Positions 47,100 through 56,621 are shown, numbered from the stretch's first letter. The stretch: 64,000 nt of DNA from Saliniradius amylolyticus (GCF_003143555.1 NZ_CP029347.1:496001-560000); one strand, 5' to 3'. The notes: generated by a model from the sequence alone, not told the origin. Numbers and translations are program-made.

Positions 47100-48107
47100 A
47101 TGAGCACATCGGTACTTATCTGCGATGACTCCAAATTTGCTCGCCAGCAAATGGCCCGGGCGATTCCTCAGGGCTGGGATGTCAGCCTGTCCTTTGCGGA
47201 AAATGGTCAGCAAGCCCTGGAGGCGATTAAGGCAGGCAAAGCCGATGTAACTTTCCTGGATCTGAATATGCCGGTGATGGATGGGTATGAAACCATGCAG
47301 CAGATACGCCAGCAGGATTTACCCACCATGGTGCTGGTAGTGTCAGGTGATGTACAACCCGAGGCCCGCAAACGTATGCGGGAGTTGGGGGCGCTGGACT
47401 TTATCGCTAAGCCGGTAGACAGCGGTAAGTTAAATGCCTTGCTCAGGGACTACGGGCTTTATGACGGCCTGGGCAAGACTCGTTCGGTGAGTACCAATAC
47501 CCAAGCCACCAGTGATAGCGAAAAGCTGGATATTTACCGGGAAATGGCAAATGTAGCCATGGGTCAGGCGGGGGATAAACTGGCCCGACTGCTGGGAGAG
47601 TTTATTCATCTTCCAGTGCCTAATGTAAATGTGATTGCCGCCAGTGAACTGCGCATGGCCGTGGCCGAGATACAGGATAGGGCTTATGTGTCAGCCACTT
47701 CACAAGGCTTTGTCAGTGAAGGGGTGGGTGGTGAGGCCCTGGTGATTTTCGACGATGCCGATTTTAGCCGCATTCTTAAACTGTTGCGTTATCCTGAAAA
47801 TGACGAGTCAGAGGGCCTCGAGCTGGAGGCTTTGATGGACGTTTCTAATATTCTTATCGGCGCCTGTGTGAATGCGTTATCGGAGCAGCTCGGGATCGTC
47901 TTTAGTCGCAACCACCCGAGTTTGCTGGGGCGTCACTGTAATCTGGATCAGTTGCTAACCCGCAATGTGTCCCGCTGGAACGAGATAGTCGCCATTGAGA
48001 TCGGCTACACCATTCAAAGTCAGAATATTCACTTCGATCTGTTGTTGTTATTCCCCCGCCATGCCATTGACGGCATGGTCAGTTACCTCACCGGAGATCG
48101 CCAATGA
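47100..48107 (+). CDS. Response regulator with CheC phosphatase-like output domain
   Basis: A 335-residue cytosolic protein. REC domain at 1-120 with phosphoacceptor D54 (TFLDLNMPVMDG), acidic DD at 9-10 and K104. The C-terminal CheC domain carries two copies of the CheC motif, which is (D/S)xxxExxN followed by 22 residues and Pro: D144/E148/N151/P174 fully, and E243/D247/N250/P273 with Asp for Glu. CheC-type domains dephosphorylate CheY-like proteins. The stop overlaps the next gene (ATGA), so a phosphatase-linked receiver is coupled to a diguanylate cyclase. Functional activity is inferred from motifs. Confidence 0.85.
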   Translation: MSTSVLICDDSKFARQQMARAIPQGWDVSLSFAENGQQALEAIKAGKADVTFLDLNMPVMDGYETMQQIRQQDLPTMVLVVSGDVQPEARKRMRELGALDFIAKPVDSGKLNALLRDYGLYDGLGKTRSVSTNTQATSDSEKLDIYREMANVAMGQAGDKLARLLGEFIHLPVPNVNVIAASELRMAVAEIQDRAYVSATSQGFVSEGVGGEALVIFDDADFSRILKLLRYPENDESEGLELEALMDVSNILIGACVNALSEQLGIVFSRNHPSLLGRHCNLDQLLTRNVSRWNEIVAIEIGYTIQSQNIHFDLLLLFPRHAIDGMVSYLTGDRQ

Positions 48108-49048
48108 ACGACTCTCTCTCCTCTCTGGCTTTAGACAGCGCCCTGCTGAGTAAACTGGAAGTAGGCGTGGTGGTACTCGACTTGGATTATCGGGTACTGG
48201 TGTGGAATGATTTTATGATGCATCACAGCGGGGTTCAGGCACAGAGTATTATCGGGCAGAGTCTGTTTGAGCGGTTTGACGAAATCGACCCTGACTGGTT
48301 TCGTCGTAAGACCGAGCCGGTTTTCCGGCTGAAGACCCCCACCTATGTGATCGCCGAGCAGCGTCCCTATCTGTTTAAATTTAACAGCTACCGTCCGGTG
48401 ACGGGGGCCAGTGTCACCATGTTTCAGAATATTACCCTGTTTCCGCTAACGGATGACAAGGGTAAGGTAACCCAGGTTGGCGTATTGGTGTACGACGTGA
48501 CCGAAGAAGTGACCAGTCGTCAGCAACTGGCTCAGGCTAACGAGCGACTGGAGTCCATCAGTCGCATCGATGGCTTAACCGGCTTGTATAACCGCCGTTA
48601 TTGGGAAGAGTGTTGCGAACTGGAGTTTAAGCGCCAACAGCGTTATGGGGGAGACACCTCGTTGGTGATGTTGGATATCGATCACTTTAAGCAAATAAAC
48701 GATACCTATGGTCACCCGGCCGGGGATCAGGTGATTAAGGCGCTGGCGAAGATCATCCAGACTCATTGCCGGGAAACCGACATGGCTGGACGTTATGGGG
48801 GTGAGGAGTTCGTGCTTTTGTTGCCGGACACACCGGCCGCCTGTGCTCAAACAGTGGCAGAGCGAATTCGCTTAGAAGCGGAGCAAATGGTGGTTCAGTA
48901 TGATGGGCAAGGGCTTCGGTTTACCAGCAGCTTTGGGGTTAGCGGACTGGGTCATGAAGTACAAAGCTTTATGCAGTGGGTGGAACAGGCCGATAAGGCT
49001 CTCTATCTGGCGAAGGAGCAAGGTCGTAACCGGGTTTGTATGGCGTAA
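48104..49048 (+). CDS. Diguanylate cyclase with PAS domain
   Basis: A 314-residue cytosolic protein with an N-terminal PAS domain (about 15-130; LDLDYRVLVWNDFMMHHSG) and a GGDEF domain bearing GGEEF at 232-236 and the inhibitory I-site RETD at 223-226. This suggests an active cyclase with product inhibition. It overlaps the REC-CheC gene by 4 bp, so it likely forms a signalling pair. Ends 1 bp from a convergent gene. Confidence 0.92.
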   Translation: MNDSLSSLALDSALLSKLEVGVVVLDLDYRVLVWNDFMMHHSGVQAQSIIGQSLFERFDEIDPDWFRRKTEPVFRLKTPTYVIAEQRPYLFKFNSYRPVTGASVTMFQNITLFPLTDDKGKVTQVGVLVYDVTEEVTSRQQLAQANERLESISRIDGLTGLYNRRYWEECCELEFKRQQRYGGDTSLVMLDIDHFKQINDTYGHPAGDQVIKALAKIIQTHCRETDMAGRYGGEEFVLLLPDTPAACAQTVAERIRLEAEQMVVQYDGQGLRFTSSFGVSGLGHEVQSFMQWVEQADKALYLAKEQGRNRVCMA

Positions 49049-49049
49049 C

Positions 49050-49373
49050 TCAGGGACGTATGCCTATACAGTCCAGCGGGCATTCGCCTTCGCCTTCCAG
49101 GTAAGTCATACAGGTCTCCAGTTCACTGCGTAGATAAACATCGTTGCGCAGCTTCTGCTCTGGCCAGAAATGCATTTGGTGCAATAAGTGCCAGAATACG
49201 CGCTCTCGCTGACTGCAAGGCTCGGTGGTACTGTTAGTCACCTGCGTCCACTCTTCCAGGACATCCCAGAAATACAGTTCAATTTCCTGATGAGGGATCC
49301 GCCCGGCCCAAAAGGCTCTCAGGTAATAGCTTAGCTGTTTGGACTTATTGCCGATAAACTGCTGAACGGTCAC
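49050..49373 (-). CDS. Hypothetical protein, 107 residues
   Basis: A small soluble protein rich in aromatic residues (FWAGRIPHQEIELYFWDVLEEW, VFWHLLHQMHFW) with a helical look and Cys residues near the C-terminus. No motif is recognised. It faces the cyclase gene with a 1-bp gap. Its length, codon use and separation from other frames support a real gene. Function unknown. Confidence 0.65.
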   Translation of the reverse strand: MTVQQFIGNKSKQLSYYLRAFWAGRIPHQEIELYFWDVLEEWTQVTNSTTEPCSQRERVFWHLLHQMHFWPEQKLRNDVYLRSELETCMTYLEGEGECPLDCIGIRP

Positions 49374-49472
49374 GTCGCTTTGCCGGGTTAGTGAACATGG
49401 CTAGAGTATAGCCCGATTTGTGTCATTTAGCCGTCACATTGTATCCTGGGAACTGAGCGATTGACCGAAAAA

Positions 49473-50369
49473 TCACCAACCCATGCTGCTCAGCCATCCA
49501 TAGATCTCTTTGCTCATATAGGCGTACTGTTCATCGGACAGAGACTGGCCTACCAGCTGTCGCTGACGGTAATCGGGTTGAAAGGCTTTACGAGCGGCCT
49601 GGCGGCGCTGGTGAACGCTCATGCTGGCCCAGTGATTATCCCAACGGGTGTAGATATCCAACAGCGGCAGTCGGTTGCGACTAATCAAGTCGGGCACCCG
49701 ACGGTTCATTTCTGAGTCGGGCAAGTAAGGGCCTAATATCACAATACCGTCAGCAGGCGGTAACTGGGCCTGGTTATACATTTCAATGATCCAGGCAGCA
49801 CTGGTACCTTTAGCGATAACTAAGTGGTAACCGCGATAACTTTGTCGTTCCTGCTGCACAGCCTGCATATAGTTGGCGAAGACCGTTTTATGTTGCTCGA
49901 TGGCCTGCTCGGTCATGGGAGACGTCGTTTGATAAGGACGTATCGGGTTAGCCTCTGGTTCTTTCGACGTTGGGCTACTGCTTGTGCTCTGGGTGTCTGT
50001 ATCGTTGCGCTCACCAACAGCGAACAGTTCGGTTTGCGGCGGGCTGAGTAACAGCGTATCCCAGCCTAACCCATTGAGGTAGGGAACAAGAGGAGCCAGG
50101 GCGCTTTGCTCTAGCGGAGCTTCTGATATGTCATTTACCAGCACCGCTACCCCCCGGCTCGACGGGGAACTATGGGTGTTCACCAGTACAGGAAATTCTG
50201 CATTTTCATCCAGGGTTAACATCTGGTAACGATGCGCTGGCAGTTGCCGTTTTAAATCTTCATTGAGCAGCCGTTGTGGATCGAGCTCCTGAGCCCAGAG
50301 TAACGGGCTTATTAAGAGCAGAGCAAAAAACAGAGTCTGACGCACGGGCACAGCGGGGATTAATACCAT
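49473..50369 (-). CDS. DUF3530-family secreted protein (alpha/beta-hydrolase-like)
   Basis: A 298-residue protein with a signal peptide (FFALLLISPLLWAQ) and the pattern of DUF3530: GVAVLVNDISEAPLEQSALAPLVPYLNGLGWDTLLLSPP, then HLVIAKGTSAAWIIEMYN, where GTSAAW takes the place of the usual Ser nucleophile elbow, and PLLDIYTRWDN. Start ATG 50369 avoids overlap with rluA that the longer frame to 50480 would cause. Function unknown; hydrolase activity is doubtful. Confidence 0.8.
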   Translation of the reverse strand: MVLIPAVPVRQTLFFALLLISPLLWAQELDPQRLLNEDLKRQLPAHRYQMLTLDENAEFPVLVNTHSSPSSRGVAVLVNDISEAPLEQSALAPLVPYLNGLGWDTLLLSPPQTELFAVGERNDTDTQSTSSSPTSKEPEANPIRPYQTTSPMTEQAIEQHKTVFANYMQAVQQERQSYRGYHLVIAKGTSAAWIIEMYNQAQLPPADGIVILGPYLPDSEMNRRVPDLISRNRLPLLDIYTRWDNHWASMSVHQRRQAARKAFQPDYRQRQLVGQSLSDEQYAYMSKEIYGWLSSMGW

Positions 50370-50403
50370 GATGGCTTTGTATCGGTCGCTGTTTGGAAAA
50401 GCT

Positions 50404-51063
50404 TTAGACAAACTCGCAAGGGGCCTCAAATTGACACCACTGACCAGACTCTGGGTGAGTGAAACCAAGCTGAAAGGCATGCAGCTGCAGACGCTCAGCC
50501 ATTGAGAGTGCTTCAGGGTGGGCGTACAACCGATCTCCTAATATGGGATGGCCGAGGTGCTGCATATGGACCCTGAGTTGGTGTGAGCGGCCGGTAACCG
50601 GGGTCAGCTCCATCAGCGTGTCGTTTTCCCGTTTTTCTAAGACCCGCCAATGAGTGAGTGAAGGCTTACCGCGGTTAAAGTCCACCATTTGTTTGGGGCG
50701 GTTTGGCCAATCACAAATCAGCGGTAGCTCGATACTGCCGTGACTGGCTCTCGGCTGGCCGTAGATGCGGGTCAGATAGCGCTTTTGGGTCTGTCTTTCC
50801 TGAAACTGGCGGGCCAGGTGACGCTGGGCCTCGCGGTTTAAGGGCAAGACCATCAGGCCAGAAGTCGCCATATCCAGTCTGTGTACTATGGTCGCTGTGG
50901 GCCACACCCGCTGACAGCGAAGTTGCAGTGAGTCTTTCTGATCTTCTGCCTTGCCCGGCACGGAAAGGAGGCCGCTCGGCTTATTCATCACCAGCAGATG
51001 GTCGTCCCGGTAAATGATATCGAGATAGGGATCGAGTGGGGGATGATAGTACAACAGTGCCAT
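50404..51063 (-). CDS. rluA: Dual-specificity pseudouridine synthase RluA
   Basis: Makes pseudouridine 746 in 23S rRNA and 32 in tRNAs. The catalytic Asp lies in HRLDMATSGLMVLPLN; the RluA-family ending GRSHQLRVHMQHLGHPILGD is present. Length is 219. It overlaps rapA by 1 bp (the rapA-rluA order is typical). Confidence 0.96.
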   Translation of the reverse strand: MALLYYHPPLDPYLDIIYRDDHLLVMNKPSGLLSVPGKAEDQKDSLQLRCQRVWPTATIVHRLDMATSGLMVLPLNREAQRHLARQFQERQTQKRYLTRIYGQPRASHGSIELPLICDWPNRPKQMVDFNRGKPSLTHWRVLEKRENDTLMELTPVTGRSHQLRVHMQHLGHPILGDRLYAHPEALSMAERLQLHAFQLGFTHPESGQWCQFEAPCEFV

Positions 51064-53885
51064 TAGTGAGTGTTCACCACCAGTCTGATGGCCTCCAGTT
51101 GTACTTCTGCGCTTTCAATGGCGTTGCCCAATTCGGTTTTTTGTCGTCTCAGCGCCTGAATCTCACTATCGCGAATGCTGGGGTTTAGTTTCTGCAGATG
51201 CACCAAACGCTGTAGCTCGTCATCTAAACTGCGTTCCATCGTTGTCAGGCTTTGCGTCACCAAATCCTGTTTGCGTTGCTCAGCCTCCCGCATACCGCGT
51301 TGCAGCCCTAGCTCAATAGAGTCACTCAAGGCTTTGACTAACTGCAGGCCAGTATCTTTCGGTACGGCTTTGATATCGGTAAATTCGGGTGTACCCAGCT
51401 TGCCGTTGGCGTCCAGGACAACCTCAACGGGCGTGGGTGGTAAGAAGCGTCCCAGCTGTAAGCCGGGTTCGGCACGGCCATCCACTGTATAGAGCAGCTG
51501 CAGATAGTAACTGCCATTGGGCAGTTCTGGGTTACGCATCAGGCCAATGGCACTGTTGCCTTGTGGTTCGCTGGCCAGCCAGTCGGTAACATGGTGCACT
51601 AAGGGATGATCCCAACTGATAAACTGCACATCCTCCCTTGCCAGAGCGGTGGCGCGGTCATAGGTGACTCTGAGTCCGTCCTCGGTCAATCCCGGCACTA
51701 CAGTGTTCATGGCTTCGGTAGGACGGAGCAGGTAGATGGTATCGCTGAGCTCCTCCTGCGCCACGCCGATGGCATCGAGCAGTCTGAGCATAAACCGCTC
51801 CAGTCTGGGGCTATTATCCAGGTCTTGCAGCGCTTCGAGCAAGGGTTCCACTTGCCCTAACCCAGAGGCGTTAAGTTCCAGCAGGCGATCCCGTCCTTGC
51901 TCTAACTGGAGTTTGAGCTGGTCGTTGGCTATACGGGTCTGGGTTAGGAGCTGCTCGAAGGCCGCTTCATCAGCGCAAGATGGCAACAGCTGGTAAAGCC
52001 CATCGGCAAACTGCTCAAAGATGGCAGTACCTGTCGCACAGGTGTGCTCGAAGGCATTCAGTCCCTGGTGATACCAGTTAAGCAGCCGCTGCTGAGCCGT
52101 ATCCTTAAAGTAAGGGACGTGGATATGAATATCGCCCTGCTGACCAATGCGATCCAGTCGTCCAATACGCTGCTCCAGTACGTCGGGTACCAGCGGTAGA
52201 TCAAACAACACCAGGTGTTGGGCAAACTGAAAGTTACGGCCTTCACTGCCGATTTCGCTGCATATCAGGACATCGGTGCCCTGCTCAGGATCGGCAAAGT
52301 AATTGGCGATGCGATCGCGCTCCACAATACTTTGCCCCTGATGGAACACGCCGGCATGCGTGCCTGCCTTGTGGCGCAGAGCCTCGGCCAGCGCCAAAGC
52401 CGTGGTGTTATTGGCGCAAAGGGTCAGTACCTTTTGTCCCTTGCGCTGCTTAAGCTGTTCGATAAGCCACGGGATACGAGGGTCGAATTCAGTCCAGCTG
52501 GCTTTAATTCCTTCATAGGTTTCCGGTAACAGCTGCTGTTCCAATGCCGTGGTGGGCTGCCAGATCCCGACGTATTCATCCGGAGAGCCCAGAGGGTGAG
52601 GGTGCAGGCAGCGCTTGGGAAAACCGGGCACGCTATGACGGGTATTACGAAACACTAATCGTCCGGTGCCATGACGGTCAATCAGTTGCTCTATTAACGC
52701 CTGGCGACGGCTCTGGTTCGATTGGGTCAGGCTTTGGATCTCCGCTTCAAGGTCGGGCGCATAGTCGATAAGGGTTTGCTCTTGTTGTTCATCCAGCGTT
52801 CCGTTGGCCAACAAAGGTCGGATGGCCTGAGCCAGAGCTTGATAACCTTGTTCTTCGGCTAAAAACTGTTGGTAGTCGTAGAAGCGATCTGGGTCAAGCA
52901 ATCTTAACCTTGCGAAGTGACTGGCATGACCGAGCTGATCGGGGGTGGCGGTGAGCAGCAATACGCCCGGCGTTTGCCGGGTAAAATGTTCAATAACTTG
53001 ATATTCAGCCGATGGCGCTTCGGGCTGCCAGGTAAGGTGGTGGGCTTCATCGACGACCAGCAGATCCCAGTGACACTCGGCGGCTTGCTGAGCGTAATCT
53101 GGGTTCTGAGTGAGAAAATCCAGGCTGCACAACACGCATTGTTCGGTGTCGAACGGGTTATTGGCCTCTTCGGCAAGCGCCTGACAGCGGCTCTGATCGA
53201 AAATGGCAAACTGCACATTGATGCGCCGCAGCATTTCCACCAGCCATTGATGTAACAGGGCTTCTGGCACCACGATCAAGACGCGCTGAGCACGGCCGGT
53301 GAGCAGCTGGCGATGGATGATCATAGCCGCTTCTATGGTCTTACCCAGGCCCACTTCATCGCTGAGGAGCACCCGGGGGGCATGTCGGTCAGCCACCGTG
53401 CGGGCAATATGGAGCTGGTGGGGAATCAAATCGACCCGGGCACCGGTCAGGCCCAACAAGGCACTGCTGTGGTGTGTTGCCATCTCGGCACGGCCCTGAC
53501 GGCGCAGTTCAAACCAGCGCGGTTCATCAAACTGTCCGGAGAGCAATCTCTGCTGTGGGCTGGCGAGGGTGAAACGGTGATCCAGCATGGGCTCTTTGAG
53601 CTGCTCCGGCTGGCCGCTATCCAGGCGATGTCCTATGTAAGTGAGACAGCCTTGTTGCTCGTGTACCTGTTCGACCTCAAGCTGCCAGCCTTGGTGACTG
53701 GAAACGGTATCGCCAATGTCAAAGCGGACTCGGATCAGAGGCGCGTTATCGGCCGTGTAGGTGCGGGTTTCACCGGTAGCGGGAAACAGGACACTGACCC
53801 GGCGGCCTTGAGTCTCCACGATGGTGCCCAGGCCTAATTCTGACTCGGCCTGACTGGCCCAGCGTTGTCCCAAACTAAATGTCAT
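51063..53885 (-). CDS. rapA: RNA polymerase-associated ATPase RapA
   Basis: SWI2/SNF2-type ATPase that recycles RNA polymerase. The 940 residues open with a Tudor-like domain (about 1-110), then the helicase core with DEVGLGKT (176-183), the DEAH-like box VVDEAHH, LLTATP and the C-terminal half-motif IGRLDRIGQ. It reads leftward into rluA. Confidence 0.97.
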   Translation of the reverse strand: MTFSLGQRWASQAESELGLGTIVETQGRRVSVLFPATGETRTYTADNAPLIRVRFDIGDTVSSHQGWQLEVEQVHEQQGCLTYIGHRLDSGQPEQLKEPMLDHRFTLASPQQRLLSGQFDEPRWFELRRQGRAEMATHHSSALLGLTGARVDLIPHQLHIARTVADRHAPRVLLSDEVGLGKTIEAAMIIHRQLLTGRAQRVLIVVPEALLHQWLVEMLRRINVQFAIFDQSRCQALAEEANNPFDTEQCVLCSLDFLTQNPDYAQQAAECHWDLLVVDEAHHLTWQPEAPSAEYQVIEHFTRQTPGVLLLTATPDQLGHASHFARLRLLDPDRFYDYQQFLAEEQGYQALAQAIRPLLANGTLDEQQEQTLIDYAPDLEAEIQSLTQSNQSRRQALIEQLIDRHGTGRLVFRNTRHSVPGFPKRCLHPHPLGSPDEYVGIWQPTTALEQQLLPETYEGIKASWTEFDPRIPWLIEQLKQRKGQKVLTLCANNTTALALAEALRHKAGTHAGVFHQGQSIVERDRIANYFADPEQGTDVLICSEIGSEGRNFQFAQHLVLFDLPLVPDVLEQRIGRLDRIGQQGDIHIHVPYFKDTAQQRLLNWYHQGLNAFEHTCATGTAIFEQFADGLYQLLPSCADEAAFEQLLTQTRIANDQLKLQLEQGRDRLLELNASGLGQVEPLLEALQDLDNSPRLERFMLRLLDAIGVAQEELSDTIYLLRPTEAMNTVVPGLTEDGLRVTYDRATALAREDVQFISWDHPLVHHVTDWLASEPQGNSAIGLMRNPELPNGSYYLQLLYTVDGRAEPGLQLGRFLPPTPVEVVLDANGKLGTPEFTDIKAVPKDTGLQLVKALSDSIELGLQRGMREAEQRKQDLVTQSLTTMERSLDDELQRLVHLQKLNPSIRDSEIQALRRQKTELGNAIESAEVQLEAIRLVVNTH

Positions 53886-54196
53886 ACCTGATTCGCTCTT
53901 GTGTTACCGGCTCACTAATACCGCAATCCCGCATAAGGCGCGAGATAATAGGGCAGTTTGATGCACTGAGCAAGGTAGCAGCCCTTGTTGGCTCTTCACC
54001 TCGCCGGCGGATTGAAATCTTCACAGGGGTAATCCTCCAACCTCTATTACAGTTTAATAAAAGTAGGTGAAACCGTGGTGAAAAGGGGGTAAGGTGAAAC
54101 TGAGCCTGTTAGTTTTCGCTGTATAACAGGTTGGAGGTGGCAAGCCCGGCTCACCATCCGGGCGACGCATAACAACAAGGTCAGCCGGAGATGCCA
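53886..54196. other. Divergent region between rapA and phoH
   Basis: 311 bp without a gene. It should hold the promoters of both genes; no convincing -35/-10 pair was found. Two inverted repeats in the phoH-proximal half could form competing stems (see 54034-54137). Confidence 0.5.
54034..54137 (+). repeat. Competing inverted repeats in the phoH leader
   Basis: CCTCCAACCT (54034-54043) pairs with AGGTTGGAGG (54128-54137), ten perfect bp with an 84-base loop; TACAG/CTGTA nearby extends it. A second stem, CCTGTTA (54105-54111) with TAACAGG (54124-54130), uses three of the same bases, so both cannot form together. It may be a leader switch or chance. Confidence 0.4.
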
Positions 54197-55594
54197 ATGG
54201 CAAAACAGCAAGCTGCACAAACCAAGATCTTTGTACTCGACACCAATATTCTGCTGCACGAACCCCTTTCATTCCTCTCCTTTAAAGAACACGATGTGGT
54301 CGTTCCCATGACCGTGCTGGAAGAGCTGGACTACATCAAAGACAGTAAGAAAGATGTGGCCCGGGATGCACGGGTCTCCATCCGGGCAATGGAAGACATC
54401 CTCCATGACGCCACGCCGGAGGAGCTGGTGGACGGAGTGTCGCTGAAAGGACGTGCCTCGGGCGAGGTGGCACCAGAGGGGAAACTGTCGATCTTTTCCG
54501 ATCATGGCATGCCCCAGGCGCAGCAGGTTTTTACCAGTAACGAGAACGATAACCGCATTATTAACGCCGCGCTGTTTCTGCAAAAAAGCAGTGCACCAAG
54601 ACAGGTGGTGCTGGTCACTAAAGACATTAATATGCGCTTAAAGGCCAAGGGCGCCGGTCTTGAACATGTGGAGGATTATCGCACCGACCAGCTAATCAGC
54701 GACATTAAGTATCTCAGCCGGGGCTACCATGTGTTTGAGGGCACCTTCTGGGATAAGGTCAAGTCGGTAGACAGTCGAACTGAGGGCCGCGAAACGGTGC
54801 ATATTGTGGAGCGTTCGGTGTTTCCCGATGCCTATGTGAACGAGTTCCTGCTCGACGAGAACCATGAGTTTGCGGGCATGGTAGAAGCGGTGACCAGGGA
54901 TAGCCTGGAGATCCTGGACCTCGGCTATGAACGGGTCATGAACCGCAAGGCCTGGGGCATTCAGCCTAAGAACATCGGTCAGGGACTGGCCTTGCATGCC
55001 TTGCTCGACCCGCATATCGATTTGGTGATCATGACTGGTCCGGCGGGCTGTGGTAAGACACTGCTAGCACTGGCAGCGGCATTGGAGATGGTGGTCGAGC
55101 GCAATATGTACGATAAGATTATCGTGACTCGCAACACGCCTGAGATTGCCGAGTCCATCGGTTTCTTGCCGGGCACCGAAGAAGAGAAGATGGCTCCCTG
55201 GCTATCGGCCATCACCGACTCCCTAGAGGTGCTGCACAAGAACGATGAGAGCGTCAGCGGCTCTATGAGCTATATCATGGAGAAGGCCAACATTCAGTTT
55301 AAGTCGGTGAACTTTATGCGGGGGCGCAGCATTCAGAATTCCATCGTAATTCTGGATGAATGTCAGAACCTGACCGCCTCTCAGCTAAAAACCATTATTA
55401 CCCGTTGTGGACAGGGCACTAAGCTGATTTGTGGCGGTAACCTGGCGCAGATCGACTCCAACTACTTAAGTGCGGTGACTTCGGGCCTGACGTATCTGGT
55501 GGAGAAGTTTAAGAACTTCCCCGGCAGCGCCACCATTAATTTAGAAGGGGTGGTGCGCAGTCGTCTGGCCGAATTTGCCGAGGAGCATTTATAG
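54197..55594 (+). CDS. PhoH-family ATPase with PIN domain
   Basis: A 465-residue protein with an N-terminal PIN RNase domain (VLDTNILLHEP) and a PhoH ATPase with Walker A GPAGCGKT at 281-288 and Walker B VILDECQN. Such PIN-PhoH proteins (YlaK-like) are thought to be RNA helicase-nucleases. ATG 54197 is chosen over ATG 54191, since CGGAG at 54186-54190 is too near the first. Protein MAKQQAAQTKIF starts well. Confidence 0.9.
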   Translation: MAKQQAAQTKIFVLDTNILLHEPLSFLSFKEHDVVVPMTVLEELDYIKDSKKDVARDARVSIRAMEDILHDATPEELVDGVSLKGRASGEVAPEGKLSIFSDHGMPQAQQVFTSNENDNRIINAALFLQKSSAPRQVVLVTKDINMRLKAKGAGLEHVEDYRTDQLISDIKYLSRGYHVFEGTFWDKVKSVDSRTEGRETVHIVERSVFPDAYVNEFLLDENHEFAGMVEAVTRDSLEILDLGYERVMNRKAWGIQPKNIGQGLALHALLDPHIDLVIMTGPAGCGKTLLALAAALEMVVERNMYDKIIVTRNTPEIAESIGFLPGTEEEKMAPWLSAITDSLEVLHKNDESVSGSMSYIMEKANIQFKSVNFMRGRSIQNSIVILDECQNLTASQLKTIITRCGQGTKLICGGNLAQIDSNYLSAVTSGLTYLVEKFKNFPGSATINLEGVVRSRLAEFAEEHL

Positions 55595-55603
55595 AATCAG
55601 GTT

Positions 55604-55627
55604 TTGGCCGGGCCGCCGCCCGGCCCA
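55604..55627. terminator. GC-rich hairpin between convergent genes
   Basis: GGCCGGGC (55606-55613) with GCCCGGCC (55618-55625), loop CGCC, between the stops of the phoH gene and the transglutaminase-like gene. No U-run on either side, so probably a weak bidirectional stop. Confidence 0.5.
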
Positions 55628-55630
55628 AGA

Positions 55631-56563
55631 CTAGAATCGTTCGAAGTGGTACATGCCGGTGTCGATGGCCCGCTCGCTGTCTGGGCCAATTTCGCCGATG
55701 GGGAGTAATGCAGGGCCAGTGGGCTCGGCGAGTACGTAGGTTTCCCCGTCCAGCTTTAGGGTTTTTTCACCTGCTAACGGGGCGATCTTCAGTCCGAGCA
55801 AGGCATGATTGGGCAGGTAAATAATCACTGTACTCATCTTGGGTAGCATGGTCGCCAATAGACTGCCGGCCAGGGTTGTTTTGCTGTCACAATCGCCCAC
55901 ATTATTCAGAATCACCGCTGGTGGAGACAAATAACCGGAACCATTACTCTCCAACCGGTTATCCAGGGGGTTATAGGGAATACTCTGCAGCCAACCGAGC
56001 AACAGGCGAATATAGGGACGCCGCTCTTTGGTGTTCAGAGACTGATATAAAGCCTGAGACACCGGTAAGAGAGGGGGCTGACTCTCATTTGCGAAACGCA
56101 TGTGGTCGGGCTTAATGCCCTCCTGACCCAGAAATGACTCGAAACGGTGGTAATAGTTCTCCCATAGATACTGGTCCATGGTGCTCTGGCGCACCTCCAT
56201 GAGCTGTCGCTGGATGTCTTGCTTGGCGCTGGCCTTAGTTGTCCGGATGGACCAGCTCAGATCGCGGCCACGCCTCTGTATCCTGACGCTGGCAAGCCTG
56301 GGGTCCAGCTCGCTACTGTGTTTCATTAAGGCCATATAGATGCGGCGCTGCGCGGCTTTGGGGTGATACGCCTTAGGCTGCAGTAGCTCGGTTGGAAATT
56401 TATCGTGTGGCAGGGTAAAAGCGAGGCTAAGCTGTCGTTTATCGGCATCGCGCCACCGGTACTCAAACTCGTAGCCTGCCTGAGTACGTGTTTTCTCGAA
56501 CAACAGCTGCTGAGCCTCAATGGGCAGACTCAGAAAAAGTAACAGTACCAGATAACGGCGCAT
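55631..56563 (-). CDS. Secreted transglutaminase-like protein
   Basis: A 310-residue protein with a signal peptide (YLVLLLFLSLPIEAQQ). The C-terminal third has a papain/transglutaminase-like triad layout: NVGDCDSKTTLAGSLLATML (Cys), PNHALLGLKI (His) and LAEPTGP (Asp/Glu side). It lies in the periplasm if the triad is used. ATG 56563 is preferred over a TTG at 56587. It shares no operon with cysG (58 bp gap). Substrate unknown. Confidence 0.75.
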   Translation of the reverse strand: MRRYLVLLLFLSLPIEAQQLLFEKTRTQAGYEFEYRWRDADKRQLSLAFTLPHDKFPTELLQPKAYHPKAAQRRIYMALMKHSSELDPRLASVRIQRRGRDLSWSIRTTKASAKQDIQRQLMEVRQSTMDQYLWENYYHRFESFLGQEGIKPDHMRFANESQPPLLPVSQALYQSLNTKERRPYIRLLLGWLQSIPYNPLDNRLESNGSGYLSPPAVILNNVGDCDSKTTLAGSLLATMLPKMSTVIIYLPNHALLGLKIAPLAGEKTLKLDGETYVLAEPTGPALLPIGEIGPDSERAIDTGMYHFERF

Positions 56564-56621
56564 TGCCCAGAACCACCAAAACTGCAAAATATACTTTATT
56601 ATCGCCTCATGTCAGCGCTAA

